Below are positions 26,647 through 36,493 of a stretch of DNA of 64,000 nt, piece by piece; the stretch's first letter is position 1, and every line of letters begins with the position of its first letter. A program made the position numbers and the translations under genes. The DNA lies in contig CAWGKE010000004.1 of NCBI GenBank assembly GCA_963823075.1, positions 62,001-126,000 of the forward strand, read 5' to 3'. Below the pieces are notes generated by a model. The model worked only from the letters and a program-made list of their open reading frames with translations. It was not told the DNA's origin and searched no databases. The stretch comes from UBA4732 sp963823075. GTDB taxonomy: Bacteria > Planctomycetota > Planctomycetia > Gemmatales > Gemmataceae.

Positions 26647-27636
26647 ATGACGCCGCATCTTCTTTCGCTCTCCGCGCTCCTGCTCGCGCTTCCGCCGGCC
26701 GCCGACAAGCCGGCCGAGGTCCGCTCGCGCACCTTCCGGTTCACTTACGCTGCTGTCGTCACCGGCCTGAAGCCGGACCAGCCGGCCCGCGTCTGGCTGC
26801 CCGTGGCGCCGTCCAACGACGACCAGGACGCGACGATTGTCTCCAAGGAGCTAGGTTGTGGCATGGTCTCAGACCATGCCACAACCGGGGGGATCGGCCG
26901 TGACGCGGAGTACGGCAACGAGTTCCTGTACCTCGACGCCAAAGCGGACGCGGAGGGGAGAATTCCTCTCAAAATCGTCTACAAGGTGACGCGCCGCGAG
27001 GTGAAGGGCGACAGCGGCAAGGACGTGAAGGAGAACGCCGACCTGCTGGCCCGCTACCTCAAGGCCGACGCCAGGGTCCCCATCGACGGCAAGCCGCTGG
27101 AGCTGCTCGACGGCAAGAACGTGCCCAAGGACCAGCTGGCCGCCGCTCGCATGTTCTATGACGTGATCGACGACGACCTCAAGTACGGCAAGGACAAGCC
27201 GGGCTGGGGCAACGGCGATTCGGTGTGGGCTTGCGGCAGCAAGACGGGCAACTGCACCGATTTCCACAGCCTGTTTATGACGCTGGCGCGGTCGCGCGGC
27301 ATTCCGGCCAAGTTTGAGATCGGTTTCTTGCTGCCGGACAAGCACGGCGCCGGCGCCGCGCCGGGCTACCACTGCTGGGCCAAGTTCCACCCCGAGGGCC
27401 GGGGATGGATTCCCGTGGACATTTCGGAGGCGAATCAGCACCCGGAGATGCGCGACTACTACTTCGGCAACCTGACCGAGAACCGCGTGGCCTTCACGAC
27501 CGGCCGCGACCTGACGCTGGCCCCCAAACAGGACGGCGGCCCGGTCAACTTCCTCGTCTATCCCTACGTGGAGGTGGACGGCAAGGTGTGGCCGCAGGAC
27601 CGGATTGAGAAGAAGTTCTCGTACCAGGATGAGTAG
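26647..27636 (+). CDS. Secreted transglutaminase-like protein carrying an inserted palindrome
   Basis: A signal-like leader (MTPHLLSLSALLLALPPAA) begins at 26647. A transglutaminase-like core carries Cys in GNCTDFHSLFMTLARS, His in GYHCWAKFHPEG and Asp in PVDISEANQHPE, the Cys-His-Asp triad of microbial transglutaminase/protease-like domains. Residues about 70-80 (GCGMVSDHATTGG) are encoded by a perfect 33-bp palindrome at 26854-26886, apparently inserted in frame between VSKEL and the strand GRDAEYGNEFLYL. Its likely role is peptide or amide processing outside the cytoplasm. It is a single gene. Confidence 0.8.
   Translation: MTPHLLSLSALLLALPPAADKPAEVRSRTFRFTYAAVVTGLKPDQPARVWLPVAPSNDDQDATIVSKELGCGMVSDHATTGGIGRDAEYGNEFLYLDAKADAEGRIPLKIVYKVTRREVKGDSGKDVKENADLLARYLKADARVPIDGKPLELLDGKNVPKDQLAAARMFYDVIDDDLKYGKDKPGWGNGDSVWACGSKTGNCTDFHSLFMTLARSRGIPAKFEIGFLLPDKHGAGAAPGYHCWAKFHPEGRGWIPVDISEANQHPEMRDYYFGNLTENRVAFTTGRDLTLAPKQDGGPVNFLVYPYVEVDGKVWPQDRIEKKFSYQDE
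26854..26886. repeat. Perfect 33-bp palindrome inside a CDS
   Basis: GGTTGTGGCATGGTCT, then C, then the exact complement. Its 33-base length keeps the frame, adding eleven codons to the transglutaminase-like gene. Confidence 0.95.
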
Positions 27637-27767
27637 CGGTCGGACGGCCTGACCCGTTGAATGGCCCCCGCTGGGCGAATATATTCAAACCCTAACCATA
27701 GGTCCCGCCGCCCGACTGCGGAGGCCGGGCGCAGAGATCGTGGAAATCCGAAGGATGGAGGAACGTG

Positions 27768-28118
27768 ATGAAGGCCGTGAAGATGCTGGCCCTGGGCGCG
27801 GCCGTGCTGTGCGCCCTGGCCCTGACGCTGCGGGCCGACGACAAGAAGGCGGACGCGAAGGAAGTCACCCTCAAGGGCACGCTCGTTTGCACGAAGTGCT
27901 TGCTCGGTGAAACCGCCGACTGCGGCAACGCCATCCAGGTGAAGGACGGCGACAAGACCGTCACCTACTACATCAAGGACGACGGCAAGGCCGAGAAGTA
28001 CCACGGCAAGTTCTGCACGAGCAAGAGCGGCGTGTCCGGCAGCGTGACCGGCGTCGTGTCCGAAGAGAAGGACAAGAAGTACATCACCCCGTCGAAGGAC
28101 GGTGTGAAACTCGATTGA
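27768..28118 (+). CDS. Small secreted protein with CxxC (DUF6370-like)
   Basis: The 116-residue protein has the leader MKAVKMLALGAAVLCALALTL and a compact strand-rich domain: GTLVCTKCLLGETADCGNAI with a CxxC and a third Cys, then VTYYIKDDG and KFCTSKSGVSGSVTGVV. The paired Cys may bind metal or heme or form disulphides. Similar one-domain proteins are frequent in planctomycetes and resemble the DUF6370 family, although I am not certain of the number. ATG at 27768 is preferred over a GTG three bases upstream because GGAGG spacing fits better. Confidence 0.72.
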   Translation: MKAVKMLALGAAVLCALALTLRADDKKADAKEVTLKGTLVCTKCLLGETADCGNAIQVKDGDKTVTYYIKDDGKAEKYHGKFCTSKSGVSGSVTGVVSEEKDKKYITPSKDGVKLD

Positions 28119-28237
28119 CCTTGACGCGCGGATCGTTTTCGCAACCGACGCCGCCCCATGGGGCGGCGTCGGCGTTTCGGTCCGCATGGCGGCGCAGCGC
28201 GGACCTCGGTACCATGAACGACAAGGAGGATCGAGCA

Positions 28238-29179
28238 GTGAAAATCATTCTGGCCAATCCACGCGGCTTCTGCGCCGGCGTGAACATGGCGATCGAGAGC
28301 CTGGAACGGGCGCTCGAAATGTTCGGCACGCCGCTGTACGTCTACCACGAGATCGTCCACAACCGGCCGGTGGTGGATCGGTTCCGCAAGCGCGGGGTGG
28401 TCTTCGTGGACGGCATGGACGAGGCGCCCGAGGGGGCGACGGTGCTGTACAGCGCCCACGGCGTGTCGCCGGCGGTTCGGCAGGCGGCGGCGAAGCGGCG
28501 GCTGCGGGCCATCGACGCGACCTGTCCGCTGGTGACGAAAGTTCACCTGGAGGCGGTGCGTTTCGCGCGCGAGGGATACACGATCCTTTTAATCGGTCAT
28601 GAGGGTCACGACGAGGTGCTGGGCACGACCGGCGAGGCGCCGGATCGCATCCGGTTGGTTCAGGACGTGGGCGAGGCGGAACGAATCGAATTGCCGCCGG
28701 GCGTCGCCGTGGCCTACCTGACGCAGACGACGCTGAGCGTGGACGACGCGGAGGCGATCATCGCGGTGCTGAAGCGTCGCTTCCCGGCCATCGTCGGCCC
28801 GTCGCGCGACGACATCTGCTATGCCACGCAGAACCGTCAGGAGGCCGTGAAGGACGTGGCGCCCGAGGCCGACGCCGTGATCGTGCTGGGCAGTCAGAAC
28901 AGCTCGAACAGCATGAGGCTGGCGGAGCTGGCCCGCGCTGGCGGCAAGCCGGCTTATCTGGTGGACGGCGTTCACGAGATCCCGGAGGGCAGTTTCAGCG
29001 GCCGCGAAACGGTGCTGATTACGGCCGGCGCCAGCGCCCCGGAAGAAGTGGTGGAGGAATGCGTCCGCACCCTGCGCGAGCGCTACGGAGCGACGGTGGA
29101 GACGCGGGTGGTGCGCGAGGAGCACGTCAGCTTCCCCCTCCCGCGCGAGCTGCGCGTGCTGTCGGGGAACGGGTCGTAA
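28238..29179 (+). CDS. ispH: 4-hydroxy-3-methylbut-2-enyl diphosphate reductase
   Basis: IspH is the last step of the MEP isoprenoid pathway, an iron-sulphur enzyme. The three cluster Cys are in NPRGFCAGVNMAI, IDATCPLVTKVH and DDICYATQNRQ. Other hallmarks are YSAHGVSPAV, IGHEGHDEVLGT, QTTLSVDDA and SQNSSNSMRL. The GTG at 28238 is chosen because AAGGAGG lies at ideal spacing. An ATG eight codons earlier would bury that site in the coding region. It is a single gene followed nine bases later by a Uma2 gene. Confidence 0.93.
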   Translation: MKIILANPRGFCAGVNMAIESLERALEMFGTPLYVYHEIVHNRPVVDRFRKRGVVFVDGMDEAPEGATVLYSAHGVSPAVRQAAAKRRLRAIDATCPLVTKVHLEAVRFAREGYTILLIGHEGHDEVLGTTGEAPDRIRLVQDVGEAERIELPPGVAVAYLTQTTLSVDDAEAIIAVLKRRFPAIVGPSRDDICYATQNRQEAVKDVAPEADAVIVLGSQNSSNSMRLAELARAGGKPAYLVDGVHEIPEGSFSGRETVLITAGASAPEEVVEECVRTLRERYGATVETRVVREEHVSFPLPRELRVLSGNGS

Positions 29180-29188
29180 GGAGGCCTT

Positions 29189-29789
29189 ATGGCGACAGTC
29201 GTCAAGCTGGGACCGAACGACCACGGCCGGCCAATGCGTCGTGACGAGTTTGAAGCCGGCGAGTACGAAGAGGGTTTCAAGTACGAACTCATCGACGGGA
29301 AAATATACGGGTCGCCGCAGCCAAACGCCCCGGAGGGTTGGGTAGAAGATTGGGTTAGTAACAAGCTACGGGAGTACGCGCGCGGCGATCCGACGTAATC
29401 AACTGGCTGTATGGCAACGCGCGCGTCTTCGTGCCTGGGTATGAAGACGAAACGATCCCCGAGCCGGACGTGGCGGCGTACCAGGACTTCCCGTTGCACC
29501 TCTCCTTCCGCGACGTTCGTTGGGAGGACGTGAGTCCGATCTTGGTCGTCGAAGTGTTGTCGGCGGACGACCCCGCCAAGGACCTCGTGCGCAACGTGGA
29601 AATATACCGGCGAGTCCCATCCATCAAAGAGTACTGGATCCTTGATTCGAGGGCGGACCCGGATCGACCGACGCTGCGCGTTTACCGACGCTGGGGCGGC
29701 GCTGGCGGATCATCGACCGCGCGTTCGGCGAGACGTATTCGACGCGGCTCCTGCCCGGCTTCGCGCTGACCGTCGATCCGCACCGCTGA
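29189..29789 (+). CDS. Uma2-family protein with two frame breaks
   Basis: The first part (FKYELIDGKIYGSPQPNAPE) is the Uma2 N-terminus. The frame breaks near 29388 and continues DVINWLYGNARVFVPGYE. The core is EPDVAAYQDF and SPILVVEVLSADD, the acidic core of the family, then KEYWILDSRADPDRPTLRVY. A second break near 29692-29702 leads to RIIDRAFGETYSTRLLPGF and the stop at 29789. Both breaks are single missing bases next to G/C runs. If both are errors this is an intact Uma2 protein of about 200 residues. If real, it is dead. Confidence 0.75.
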
Positions 29790-29796
29790 GGCCGTC

Positions 29797-30891
<1,095 letters not shown>

Positions 30892-30955
30892 TCAACGAGG
30901 AAATGTACCGCGCGCACTCGGCCCGGTTAGTTGGAAATAACCAGGGGGAGGCTTT

Positions 30956-31168
30956 ATGGCGGATAAAGCTGTTGAGGAAAGGCTGGCGGCGCTGGAAGCC
31001 GCTGTCGCAGAACTGCAACGACGGCTTACGCCGCTTGAAACAGTACAGGAGTGGCTGGCCCGGATTGAGCCGGTGACAGATCTGGAGGCTTTTGACGAAG
31101 TGTGCCGCCTCGGCCGTGAATTCCGCGAATCGCAACGGCCGCCGGAGGGCGAGGAAGCCGCGCCGTGA
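30956..31168 (+). CDS. Small coiled-coil hypothetical protein
   Basis: The 70-residue acidic helical protein (VEERLAALEAAVAELQRRL, with heptad Leu/Ala) is preceded by GGGGGAGG. The second half, DLEAFDEVCRLGREFRE, is also helical. It may be a small oligomerising or antitoxin-like protein, but no partner with toxin features overlaps it. It is convergent with the DNA glycosylase gene. Confidence 0.6.
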   Translation: MADKAVEERLAALEAAVAELQRRLTPLETVQEWLARIEPVTDLEAFDEVCRLGREFRESQRPPEGEEAAP

Positions 31169-31187
31169 TATTCCTGCTGGGTACGGA

Positions 31188-32090
31188 TCACATCAGTTTT
31201 CGCCGCCCCTCCCCTTCCTCGACCGAACTCGGCCAATCGCCCTTGAGGAGGCGCGACAGGGAGCGGTCGGCCAGCACCTTGCCGTTCGTCTGGCAGCGCG
31301 GGCAGTAATTCGTCTCATTCTCCGCGTAGATGATTCGCTGCACCGCCGCGCCGCAGACGGGGCAGAGCTTTCCGAATCGGCCGTGAACCGCCATGCCCTC
31401 GCGGAAGGCCGTCACCTTTTCCGGGAAACCGTCGCCGACCTCCGCGCGCGGCCGGTCGATCCACTCACTCAGAACGACCCGGATCGCATCGAATAGCCGG
31501 GCGACCTCGTCGCCGGTCAGCCGGCTCGTCCAGGTCAGGGGCGATAGACGGGCGCGGTGCAGGATTTCGTCGGAGTAGGCGTTGCCGATGCCGCTGAAGA
31601 GATGCGGATCGGTGAGAGATCGCTTGAGGGTGTGATTCTCGCGCCGGAGGGCGGCCCGGAAGGCTTCGAGATCGGCGTCCAGGACTTCCAGCCCGCCGGG
31701 TTGGTGCGCGGCCAGCCGGTCTTCCCCCCGCACCAGATGCAGCGAGGCGCGTTTCTTCGTACTTGCCTCGGTCAGCACCAGGGCGCCGTCGGAGAAGTCG
31801 AAGACGGCCAGGCCGATCTTGCCCGGCGGCTTTGCTCCCGCCGGCTTCCAGTGCAGTCGGCCCGCGATCATGAGGTGCAGGACGAGGAAAAGGTCGTCGT
31901 CCAGCTCCAAGACGATCCGCTTGCCCAGGCGACGCAGGCCACGGACCGTTTTGCCCTGGGCCGCCGACAGCGGTGGATGGACGCTACGCAGGAGGAACGG
32001 GCTGGCCAAGCGGACCTTCTCCAGCGGTCGGCCGACGACGCGGAGATGCAGACATTCCAGATAGACGACGATGTCGGGGAGTTCGGGCAT
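31188..32090 (-). CDS. mutM: Formamidopyrimidine-DNA glycosylase (Fpg/Nei family)
   Basis: It removes oxidised bases such as 8-oxoguanine and nicks the strand by beta/delta elimination. The start is fixed at 32090 by the invariant MPELPD, where processed Pro2 and Glu3 act in catalysis. Longer upstream starts are excluded. The helix-two-turn-helix region is SLTDPHLFSGIGNAYSDEIL. The zinc finger is CPVCGAAVQRI then YCPRCQTNG at the C-terminus, with the usual spacing. Lys57-equivalent and Asn in GNAYSDE are present. It could also be a Nei-type relative, since planctomycetes have several. It is a single gene, divergent from ubiE. Confidence 0.88.
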   Translation of the reverse strand: MPELPDIVVYLECLHLRVVGRPLEKVRLASPFLLRSVHPPLSAAQGKTVRGLRRLGKRIVLELDDDLFLVLHLMIAGRLHWKPAGAKPPGKIGLAVFDFSDGALVLTEASTKKRASLHLVRGEDRLAAHQPGGLEVLDADLEAFRAALRRENHTLKRSLTDPHLFSGIGNAYSDEILHRARLSPLTWTSRLTGDEVARLFDAIRVVLSEWIDRPRAEVGDGFPEKVTAFREGMAVHGRFGKLCPVCGAAVQRIIYAENETNYCPRCQTNGKVLADRSLSRLLKGDWPSSVEEGEGRRKLM

Positions 32091-32277
32091 GGGGGTCGGC
32101 AGCCACGGAGGACGAAACGCCTTACTATGATGCCCACGTCCGCCCGAATGCAAGGCCGCTTCCGGCGGTTGCGCCGGCGGCGGCGCCCCGGTTAGGATTT
32201 CGGCGGCGAAGGGGCGACGCTCCCGCTGCGCCCCGGTATAGCAACGGTGGACGCGACCCCGGCCCGTGGAGACGTGG

Positions 32278-33033
32278 ATGGCTTCTACGCCGCTCGACAA
32301 GCGCGAGACGCGCATCCGTTCGATGTTCGCCGACATCGCGCGGAGCTACGACCTGCTCAACCACCTGTTGAGCCTGAACATCGATCGCTACTGGCGCTGG
32401 CGCACCACGCGCCTGGCGCCGCCGGCCGACGACGGCCCTATTTTGGACGTTTGCACCGGCACCGGCGACTTGGCCCTGGCCTACGACAAGGCGGCGCGCG
32501 GCCGTGCGCCGATCATCGGCTCCGACTTCTGCATGCCGATGCTGCTGCCGGCCCGTGACAAGGCCCGCCGGCGCCGCGCCGCCGACCGCGTCCGCTTCCT
32601 CGAAGCCGACACGCAACAATTGCCCTTCCCCAACGACCTGTTCCAGCTGGCGACAGTGGCATTCGGATTGCGGAACGTTACCGATCCGGATAAGGGCATT
32701 TCGGAGATGGTGCGAGTCGTGCGGCCGGGCGGGCGGGTGGCGATCCTGGAGTTCTCGCGGCCGCGGCACTGGCTGTTCGGCCCGCTGTACCGCTTCTACT
32801 TCCGGCGGATTCTGCCGATGGTCGGCCAGGTGGTTTCGCGCAGCCGCGACAACGCTTACACCTACCTGCCGGCCAGCGTGATGGAGTTTCCCGACGGCGA
32901 GGCGCTGGCGGAGAAGCTGCGCGGCCACGGGCTGACGGACGTGAAATGGCATCCGCTGACGTTTGGGATCGCGACGCTCTACATCGGGATGAAGCCAAAT
33001 CAGACAGGTCAAGTGGGCGGCGCCCATGAATGA
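32278..33033 (+). CDS. ubiE: Menaquinone/ubiquinone biosynthesis C-methyltransferase
   Basis: SAM-dependent methylation of demethylmenaquinone is the expected role (menG/ubiE). SAM motif I is ILDVCTGTGDLAL, and family signatures are MFADIARSYDLLNHLLSLN at the N-terminus, FGLRNVTDPDKGISEM and RVVRPGGRVAILEFSRP. The ATG at 32278 is chosen over one four codons earlier because GTGGAG sits nine bases upstream. The stop overlaps the next gene by eight bases, so they share a transcript. Confidence 0.9.
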   Translation: MASTPLDKRETRIRSMFADIARSYDLLNHLLSLNIDRYWRWRTTRLAPPADDGPILDVCTGTGDLALAYDKAARGRAPIIGSDFCMPMLLPARDKARRRRAADRVRFLEADTQQLPFPNDLFQLATVAFGLRNVTDPDKGISEMVRVVRPGGRVAILEFSRPRHWLFGPLYRFYFRRILPMVGQVVSRSRDNAYTYLPASVMEFPDGEALAEKLRGHGLTDVKWHPLTFGIATLYIGMKPNQTGQVGGAHE

Positions 33034-33448
33034 GATCGAACGCCAGGCGATGGACTTCTTGCTGCGTGGCGATCACCCCGTACTTGCGGTGCTTCGGGAC
33101 CAAGCCGCCGTCGCCCCTATCGCCAAGCGCAAATTCACCGGCGTGGGTTTTTTCACAGACTTCGCCGTGCCGCCCACCGCTGCGCGACTGTCTTCCGGGC
33201 GCCGCATCGTCCTCGAAGACGTTCATGCGGAAGTAGCCGGGCTGCAACACGGGGCCGGCTTCTTGCTCTTCGTTGACGACGGCGTAATCAACTTGCTGGA
33301 GTGCTTCATTTACGAGGGCGCTTGGCCGGAGGACACGAGGTTGACTCGGCTGTACTATCTTCATCCAAGGCACGGAAGTGGGGGTACGTTGGTCGAGACG
33401 GCCGACCGCGATCTTGAATGGGCGCTGCGGGACGCGACTCGGGAATAA
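33026..33448 (+). CDS. Hypothetical 140-residue protein, overlaps ubiE
   Basis: It starts eight bases before the ubiE stop. The product is soluble with no signal or membrane segment: ERQAMDFLLRGDHPVLAVL at the N-terminus, then FTGVGFFTDFAVPPTA, a VDDGVINLLECFIYEGAWPE core, and a charged tail. Small proteins with this pattern resemble immunity-like or accessory proteins of cyanobacteria and planctomycetes. No function can be assigned, and linkage to ubiE may be only positional. Confidence 0.65.
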   Translation: MNEIERQAMDFLLRGDHPVLAVLRDQAAVAPIAKRKFTGVGFFTDFAVPPTAARLSSGRRIVLEDVHAEVAGLQHGAGFLLFVDDGVINLLECFIYEGAWPEDTRLTRLYYLHPRHGSGGTLVETADRDLEWALRDATRE

Positions 33449-33454
33449 GTCTGT

Positions 33455-34189
33455 TCAACGCACCTCCAGTGTGAACTCGGGGTGGCCCCGGGCGTTCCGC
33501 TGCTGCGTGAGCCGGAATGACTGGCCGAACACCAACGACTTGAGCCATCCGTCTTGTTTGCGTGCGGCGGTGTAACCCTTGGCCGTGCGCCGGAGGATGT
33601 CGAAGGTCAGCGGCTGGCGGCGCGCATCCACCAGCCAGTATTCGCGGACGCCCGCTTCCCAGTAGGCCAGGCGCAGCACGACGAGATCCTTGCGGGTCGA
33701 GCTGTCGCTGACGACCTCCAGCACCATGTCGGGAGATCCTTCCACTTCCACGTATCCGTGTTCCTTGCCTTCCACCAACCGCACGCGGTTCCCGTCCAAG
33801 GCGGCGTTGGAGATGAAGGTGGCGTCGGGGTTGCCGCTGATGTCGCCGGTCACGTTACTTAGGAGCAATCCATCCGGCAGGTATAGGCCAAGCCGTCCTG
33901 CCTTCACCAGGACGCCAAGCACCATGTTGAATTCGTTCTTCAATGCGAGGTGACTGAAGATCTGTTCCTTGCTCATGTCGATCCACACCTCGCCCTTGAG
34001 GTACCAGATTCGCAGCTTCTCCGGGACGTCGTCGGACAACACCCAGAGGCGGAACGACGCCAGGTCCACCACCCACGGGGGCACCGTCAGCTGCTCGCGG
34101 TCGCCGACGACGGTGACGCCGCGACCCTTCGGAACAGCGGCGGGGGCCGGCCGCACGCCTGCCGTGGGTTCCAGTAGAACAGTCGCCAT
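33455..34189 (-). CDS. Uma2-family putative restriction endonuclease
   Basis: The 244-residue Uma2 protein begins with an extended Ala/Pro-rich N-terminus, then the family core: LKGEVWIDMSKEQIFSH, GNPDATFISN, SPDMVLEVVSDSSTRKD with the acidic catalytic cluster, and YWEAGVREYWLVDARR. This is the fullest of the three Uma2 copies and belongs to a longer subfamily. It is convergent with the preceding gene (stops six bases apart) and divergent from hemE. The function in the cell is unproven for the family. Confidence 0.88.
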   Translation of the reverse strand: MATVLLEPTAGVRPAPAAVPKGRGVTVVGDREQLTVPPWVVDLASFRLWVLSDDVPEKLRIWYLKGEVWIDMSKEQIFSHLALKNEFNMVLGVLVKAGRLGLYLPDGLLLSNVTGDISGNPDATFISNAALDGNRVRLVEGKEHGYVEVEGSPDMVLEVVSDSSTRKDLVVLRLAYWEAGVREYWLVDARRQPLTFDILRRTAKGYTAARKQDGWLKSLVFGQSFRLTQQRNARGHPEFTLEVR

Positions 34190-34325
34190 GATTCACCTCG
34201 GTCGATGACCCTGTCGGATTTCTCCTCGCATCATACGCCAACCACCGCACGCCGTTCCAGCCCATCCCGGCGGCGTCCTTTCCGGTAGAATGGCCGCTAT
34301 CGCCTGCCAGGGGAGCGATGAGACG

Positions 34326-35345
34326 ATGACGCCGGAACCCCGACGCCCCGACCATCTGCTGCTACGCGCCGCCCGCGGCGAGGCCGTTGAACGGCCGCCC
34401 GTCTGGGCCATGCGTCAGGCCGGCCGATGGGACCCTGAGTTCAATCGCCTTCGCGCCGGCCTGTCGTTCTACGAGTTCTCCGAGAACGTCGAGCTGGCCG
34501 CCCGCGCCTCGCTGCTGCCGCGCCGCTTCGGCGTGGACGCGATCATCCTCTTCTACGACATCACCTCGCTGCCCGTCGCCATGGGTCAGCCGTTCGTCCT
34601 GCGCCCCGCCGTCGGCCCCGTCCCCGACCACCCCGTCCGCACCCTCGCCGACGTGGAACGCCTCCACGCCGAGCCGGACCCGGAGCGCTATCGCCACATC
34701 CGCGATCTCCTGCGCCTGGTGAAATCCGATCTCGACGGCGCGCTGCCGGTGCTGGTTTTCGCGGGAGCGCCGTTCACCACGGCGACCTACAGCATCAGCA
34801 CTGGCAAAGATCTCGCCGCCACGCGCCGTTTCGCCGTCGAGCAGCCGCGCGTCTGGGACGCTTTGCTCGACCGGCTGACTACGGCCACCATCGGCTTCCT
34901 CCGCACGCTGGTCCGCGAGGGCGCCGACGCCTATCAGCTGTTCGATTCCTGGGCCGGAATGCTCGACGCCGACGAGTACCGCCGCTGGGCGCAGCCGCGG
35001 CACCAGGCGGTCTTCGCCGCGGCGACCGGGGCGCCGCGCATCTTGTTCGTCAAGGAGTGCCCGCATCTGGAATGGATGACGCAATCCGGGGCGGACGTCG
35101 TCAGCCTCGGCGCACGGCACGACCTGGCGGCAGCGCGGCGCGACCATCCGCATCTGATTTTCCAGGGCAACGTGGACGAGGAGCTGCTGCGGACGGGGAC
35201 GCCGGAGCAGGTCGCGGCGGCGACGAGGGCGTGCGTGACAGCGGGCGGCGGCCGGCGGCACATCGTTAACCTCAGCCACGGCGTCGATCGGGAGACGCCG
35301 GTGGCCAATTTCGAGGCATATGTGCGGGCGGCGCAGGGCGGATGA
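34326..35345 (+). CDS. hemE: Uroporphyrinogen decarboxylase
   Basis: Heme pathway enzyme making coproporphyrinogen III. Signatures: PPVWAMRQAGRWDPEF at residues 25-40 (most members have R-Q-A-G-R-Y, here W), ILFYDITSLPVAMGQPF with the substrate Asp, VFAGAPFTTATYSI, QLFDSWAGML and the C-terminal FQGNVDEELL and HIVNLSHGV. Its length (339 residues) is normal. The ATG at 34326 has GGGGAG upstream. It is a single gene. The Tyr-to-Trp change after RQAGR is unusual but outside the catalytic Asp. Confidence 0.92.
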   Translation: MTPEPRRPDHLLLRAARGEAVERPPVWAMRQAGRWDPEFNRLRAGLSFYEFSENVELAARASLLPRRFGVDAIILFYDITSLPVAMGQPFVLRPAVGPVPDHPVRTLADVERLHAEPDPERYRHIRDLLRLVKSDLDGALPVLVFAGAPFTTATYSISTGKDLAATRRFAVEQPRVWDALLDRLTTATIGFLRTLVREGADAYQLFDSWAGMLDADEYRRWAQPRHQAVFAAATGAPRILFVKECPHLEWMTQSGADVVSLGARHDLAAARRDHPHLIFQGNVDEELLRTGTPEQVAAATRACVTAGGGRRHIVNLSHGVDRETPVANFEAYVRAAQGG

Positions 35346-35393
35346 AAAACGCGCGAGGCCCACAAGATCGCGGGGCCGGCAGTGAATGAGAGG

Positions 35394-35459
35394 ATGACTC
35401 GCTTGGGGTGGGGAATGATCGTGTTGCTCGCGGCCGCCTCTCTGGTAAAAGGCGAATAA
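35394..35459 (+). CDS. Possible 21-residue leader-like peptide
   Basis: The small frame MTRLGWGMIVLLAAASLVKG reads like a bare signal peptide and ends at once in TAA. GAGAGG sits just upstream. It may be the remnant of a lost secreted gene, or chance. The region between hemE and the DUF5678-like gene otherwise has nothing. Confidence 0.3.
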   Translation: MTRLGWGMIVLLAAASLVKGE

Positions 35460-35489
35460 CTCAGGAAAAGCCCTTCGTGAGACCAACCG

Positions 35490-35798
35490 ATGAGCGAAAC
35501 CATCACCTTTCCCGCTCCCGTGTTGGAGTCGCCTTTCCCGCCGAAGAGCAAGTGGGAACGGGAATACCGCGCCTTCCTCCAAATGCTTCCCGAACTGCTC
35601 AGGACGCATCGTGGGAAGTATGTGGCCGTCCACGAGGGGCAGATCGTGGACAGTGGCGACGATAAGCTTGACTTGGCGGTGAAGGCGTACGCGAAGCACG
35701 GCTACATTCCCATTTACGTCGGTCTCGTCGCCGAACGCCCGTTGCCGGCAGAAAGGATTCCGGGCTTCCGGGTCGTCAGTGAGGCGCCGGCCCCATGA
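35490..35798 (+). CDS. DUF5678-like small protein
   Basis: The 102-residue protein contains the core FLQMLPELLRTHRGKYVAVH, then EGQIVDSGDDKLDLAVKAYA and YVGLVAERP. This pattern (K-Y-V-A-x-x-x-G-x-I-V-x-x-G) fits the DUF5678 family of unknown function, frequent in cyanobacteria and planctomycetes and often next to protease-like genes. Its stop overlaps the next start by four bases (ATGA at 35795), so the two are translationally coupled and probably act together. Confidence 0.7.
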   Translation: MSETITFPAPVLESPFPPKSKWEREYRAFLQMLPELLRTHRGKYVAVHEGQIVDSGDDKLDLAVKAYAKHGYIPIYVGLVAERPLPAERIPGFRVVSEAPAP

Positions 35799-36178
35799 CC
35801 GCCCGATACCCCTACATCCAAGACCTGCATCCGCCGGCCCCGTTCGTCCATGTCACGCTTCGCGTGTTGGGCGGAGAAAGGGAGATCGCTAACCTTCCCG
35901 CTCAGGTGGACACGGGAGCGGATCGGGCGGTCCTTCCGTTGTCGGCCGTCGAGTCTCTCGGATTGGTGCAGCTCGATACGATTCAGATCGGCGGCTTCGG
36001 CGGCGTTGAGCAATCGGTCCCGACTTACGCGGTGCTGCTGGGGCTTCGTCAATTTCCGCCGGTCCTGGTCGAAGTTCTCGCGAGCAAGGCCGAGAAGTGG
36101 GTCCTTTTGGGACGGGACATCCTCAACCGCCACCGTTGCACGCTGGATGGGCCAGGCCTGACTACGGAAATCGGTTAG
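35795..36178 (+). CDS. Retropepsin-like aspartic protease domain protein
   Basis: The single-domain pepsin-fold protein of 127 residues has the active-site motif AQVDTGADRAVLPLS and, near the end, WVLLGRDILNRHRCTLDG, the second signature of retropepsins. One such domain would dimerise to form a full active site. It is coupled to the DUF5678-like gene by an ATGA overlap. The natural target is unknown. Cassettes of this type have been compared with toxin-antitoxin-like pairs, but that is inference. Confidence 0.78.
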   Translation: MTARYPYIQDLHPPAPFVHVTLRVLGGEREIANLPAQVDTGADRAVLPLSAVESLGLVQLDTIQIGGFGGVEQSVPTYAVLLGLRQFPPVLVEVLASKAEKWVLLGRDILNRHRCTLDGPGLTTEIG

Positions 36179-36190
36179 CGTTCGACGCCT

Positions 36191-36493
36191 TCAAGGCGAA
36201 TCCACCAGCGCCGCCACGCGCCGTTCCAGTTCAAACCTTGCCACGCTGCGGATGAGGAATCGCTTGTCGCGGCTCGTCCGTCCGCCGATCAACTCCACCT
36301 GCGATCGCTTGAGTCTGAGAACCTCGCGCAGCACGTCGGCCAGCGCCTGGTTGGCCCGGCCGTCTTCCGGCGGGGCCGTCACCGCCACCTTGAGCGCCCC
36401 GTTCCACTCGCCCAGCACGCCGGCCTTGCGGGCGCCCGGCTGAGCGCGAACCGCCAGGACGCAACCCTCGGCGTGGTCGGCGACGAGGATCAT
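36191..36493 (-). CDS. yggU: DUF167/YggU-family protein
   Basis: The 100-residue YggU-like protein has LAVRAQPGARKAGVLGEWNG, VAVTAPPEDGRANQALADVL and VELIGGRTSRDKRFLI, all in family order. The role is unknown. The start overlaps the stop of yggS by four bases, and yggS-yggU adjacency is seen in many bacteria, often with cell-division or proline-synthesis genes. Confidence 0.88.
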   Translation of the reverse strand: MILVADHAEGCVLAVRAQPGARKAGVLGEWNGALKVAVTAPPEDGRANQALADVLREVLRLKRSQVELIGGRTSRDKRFLIRSVARFELERRVAALVDSP

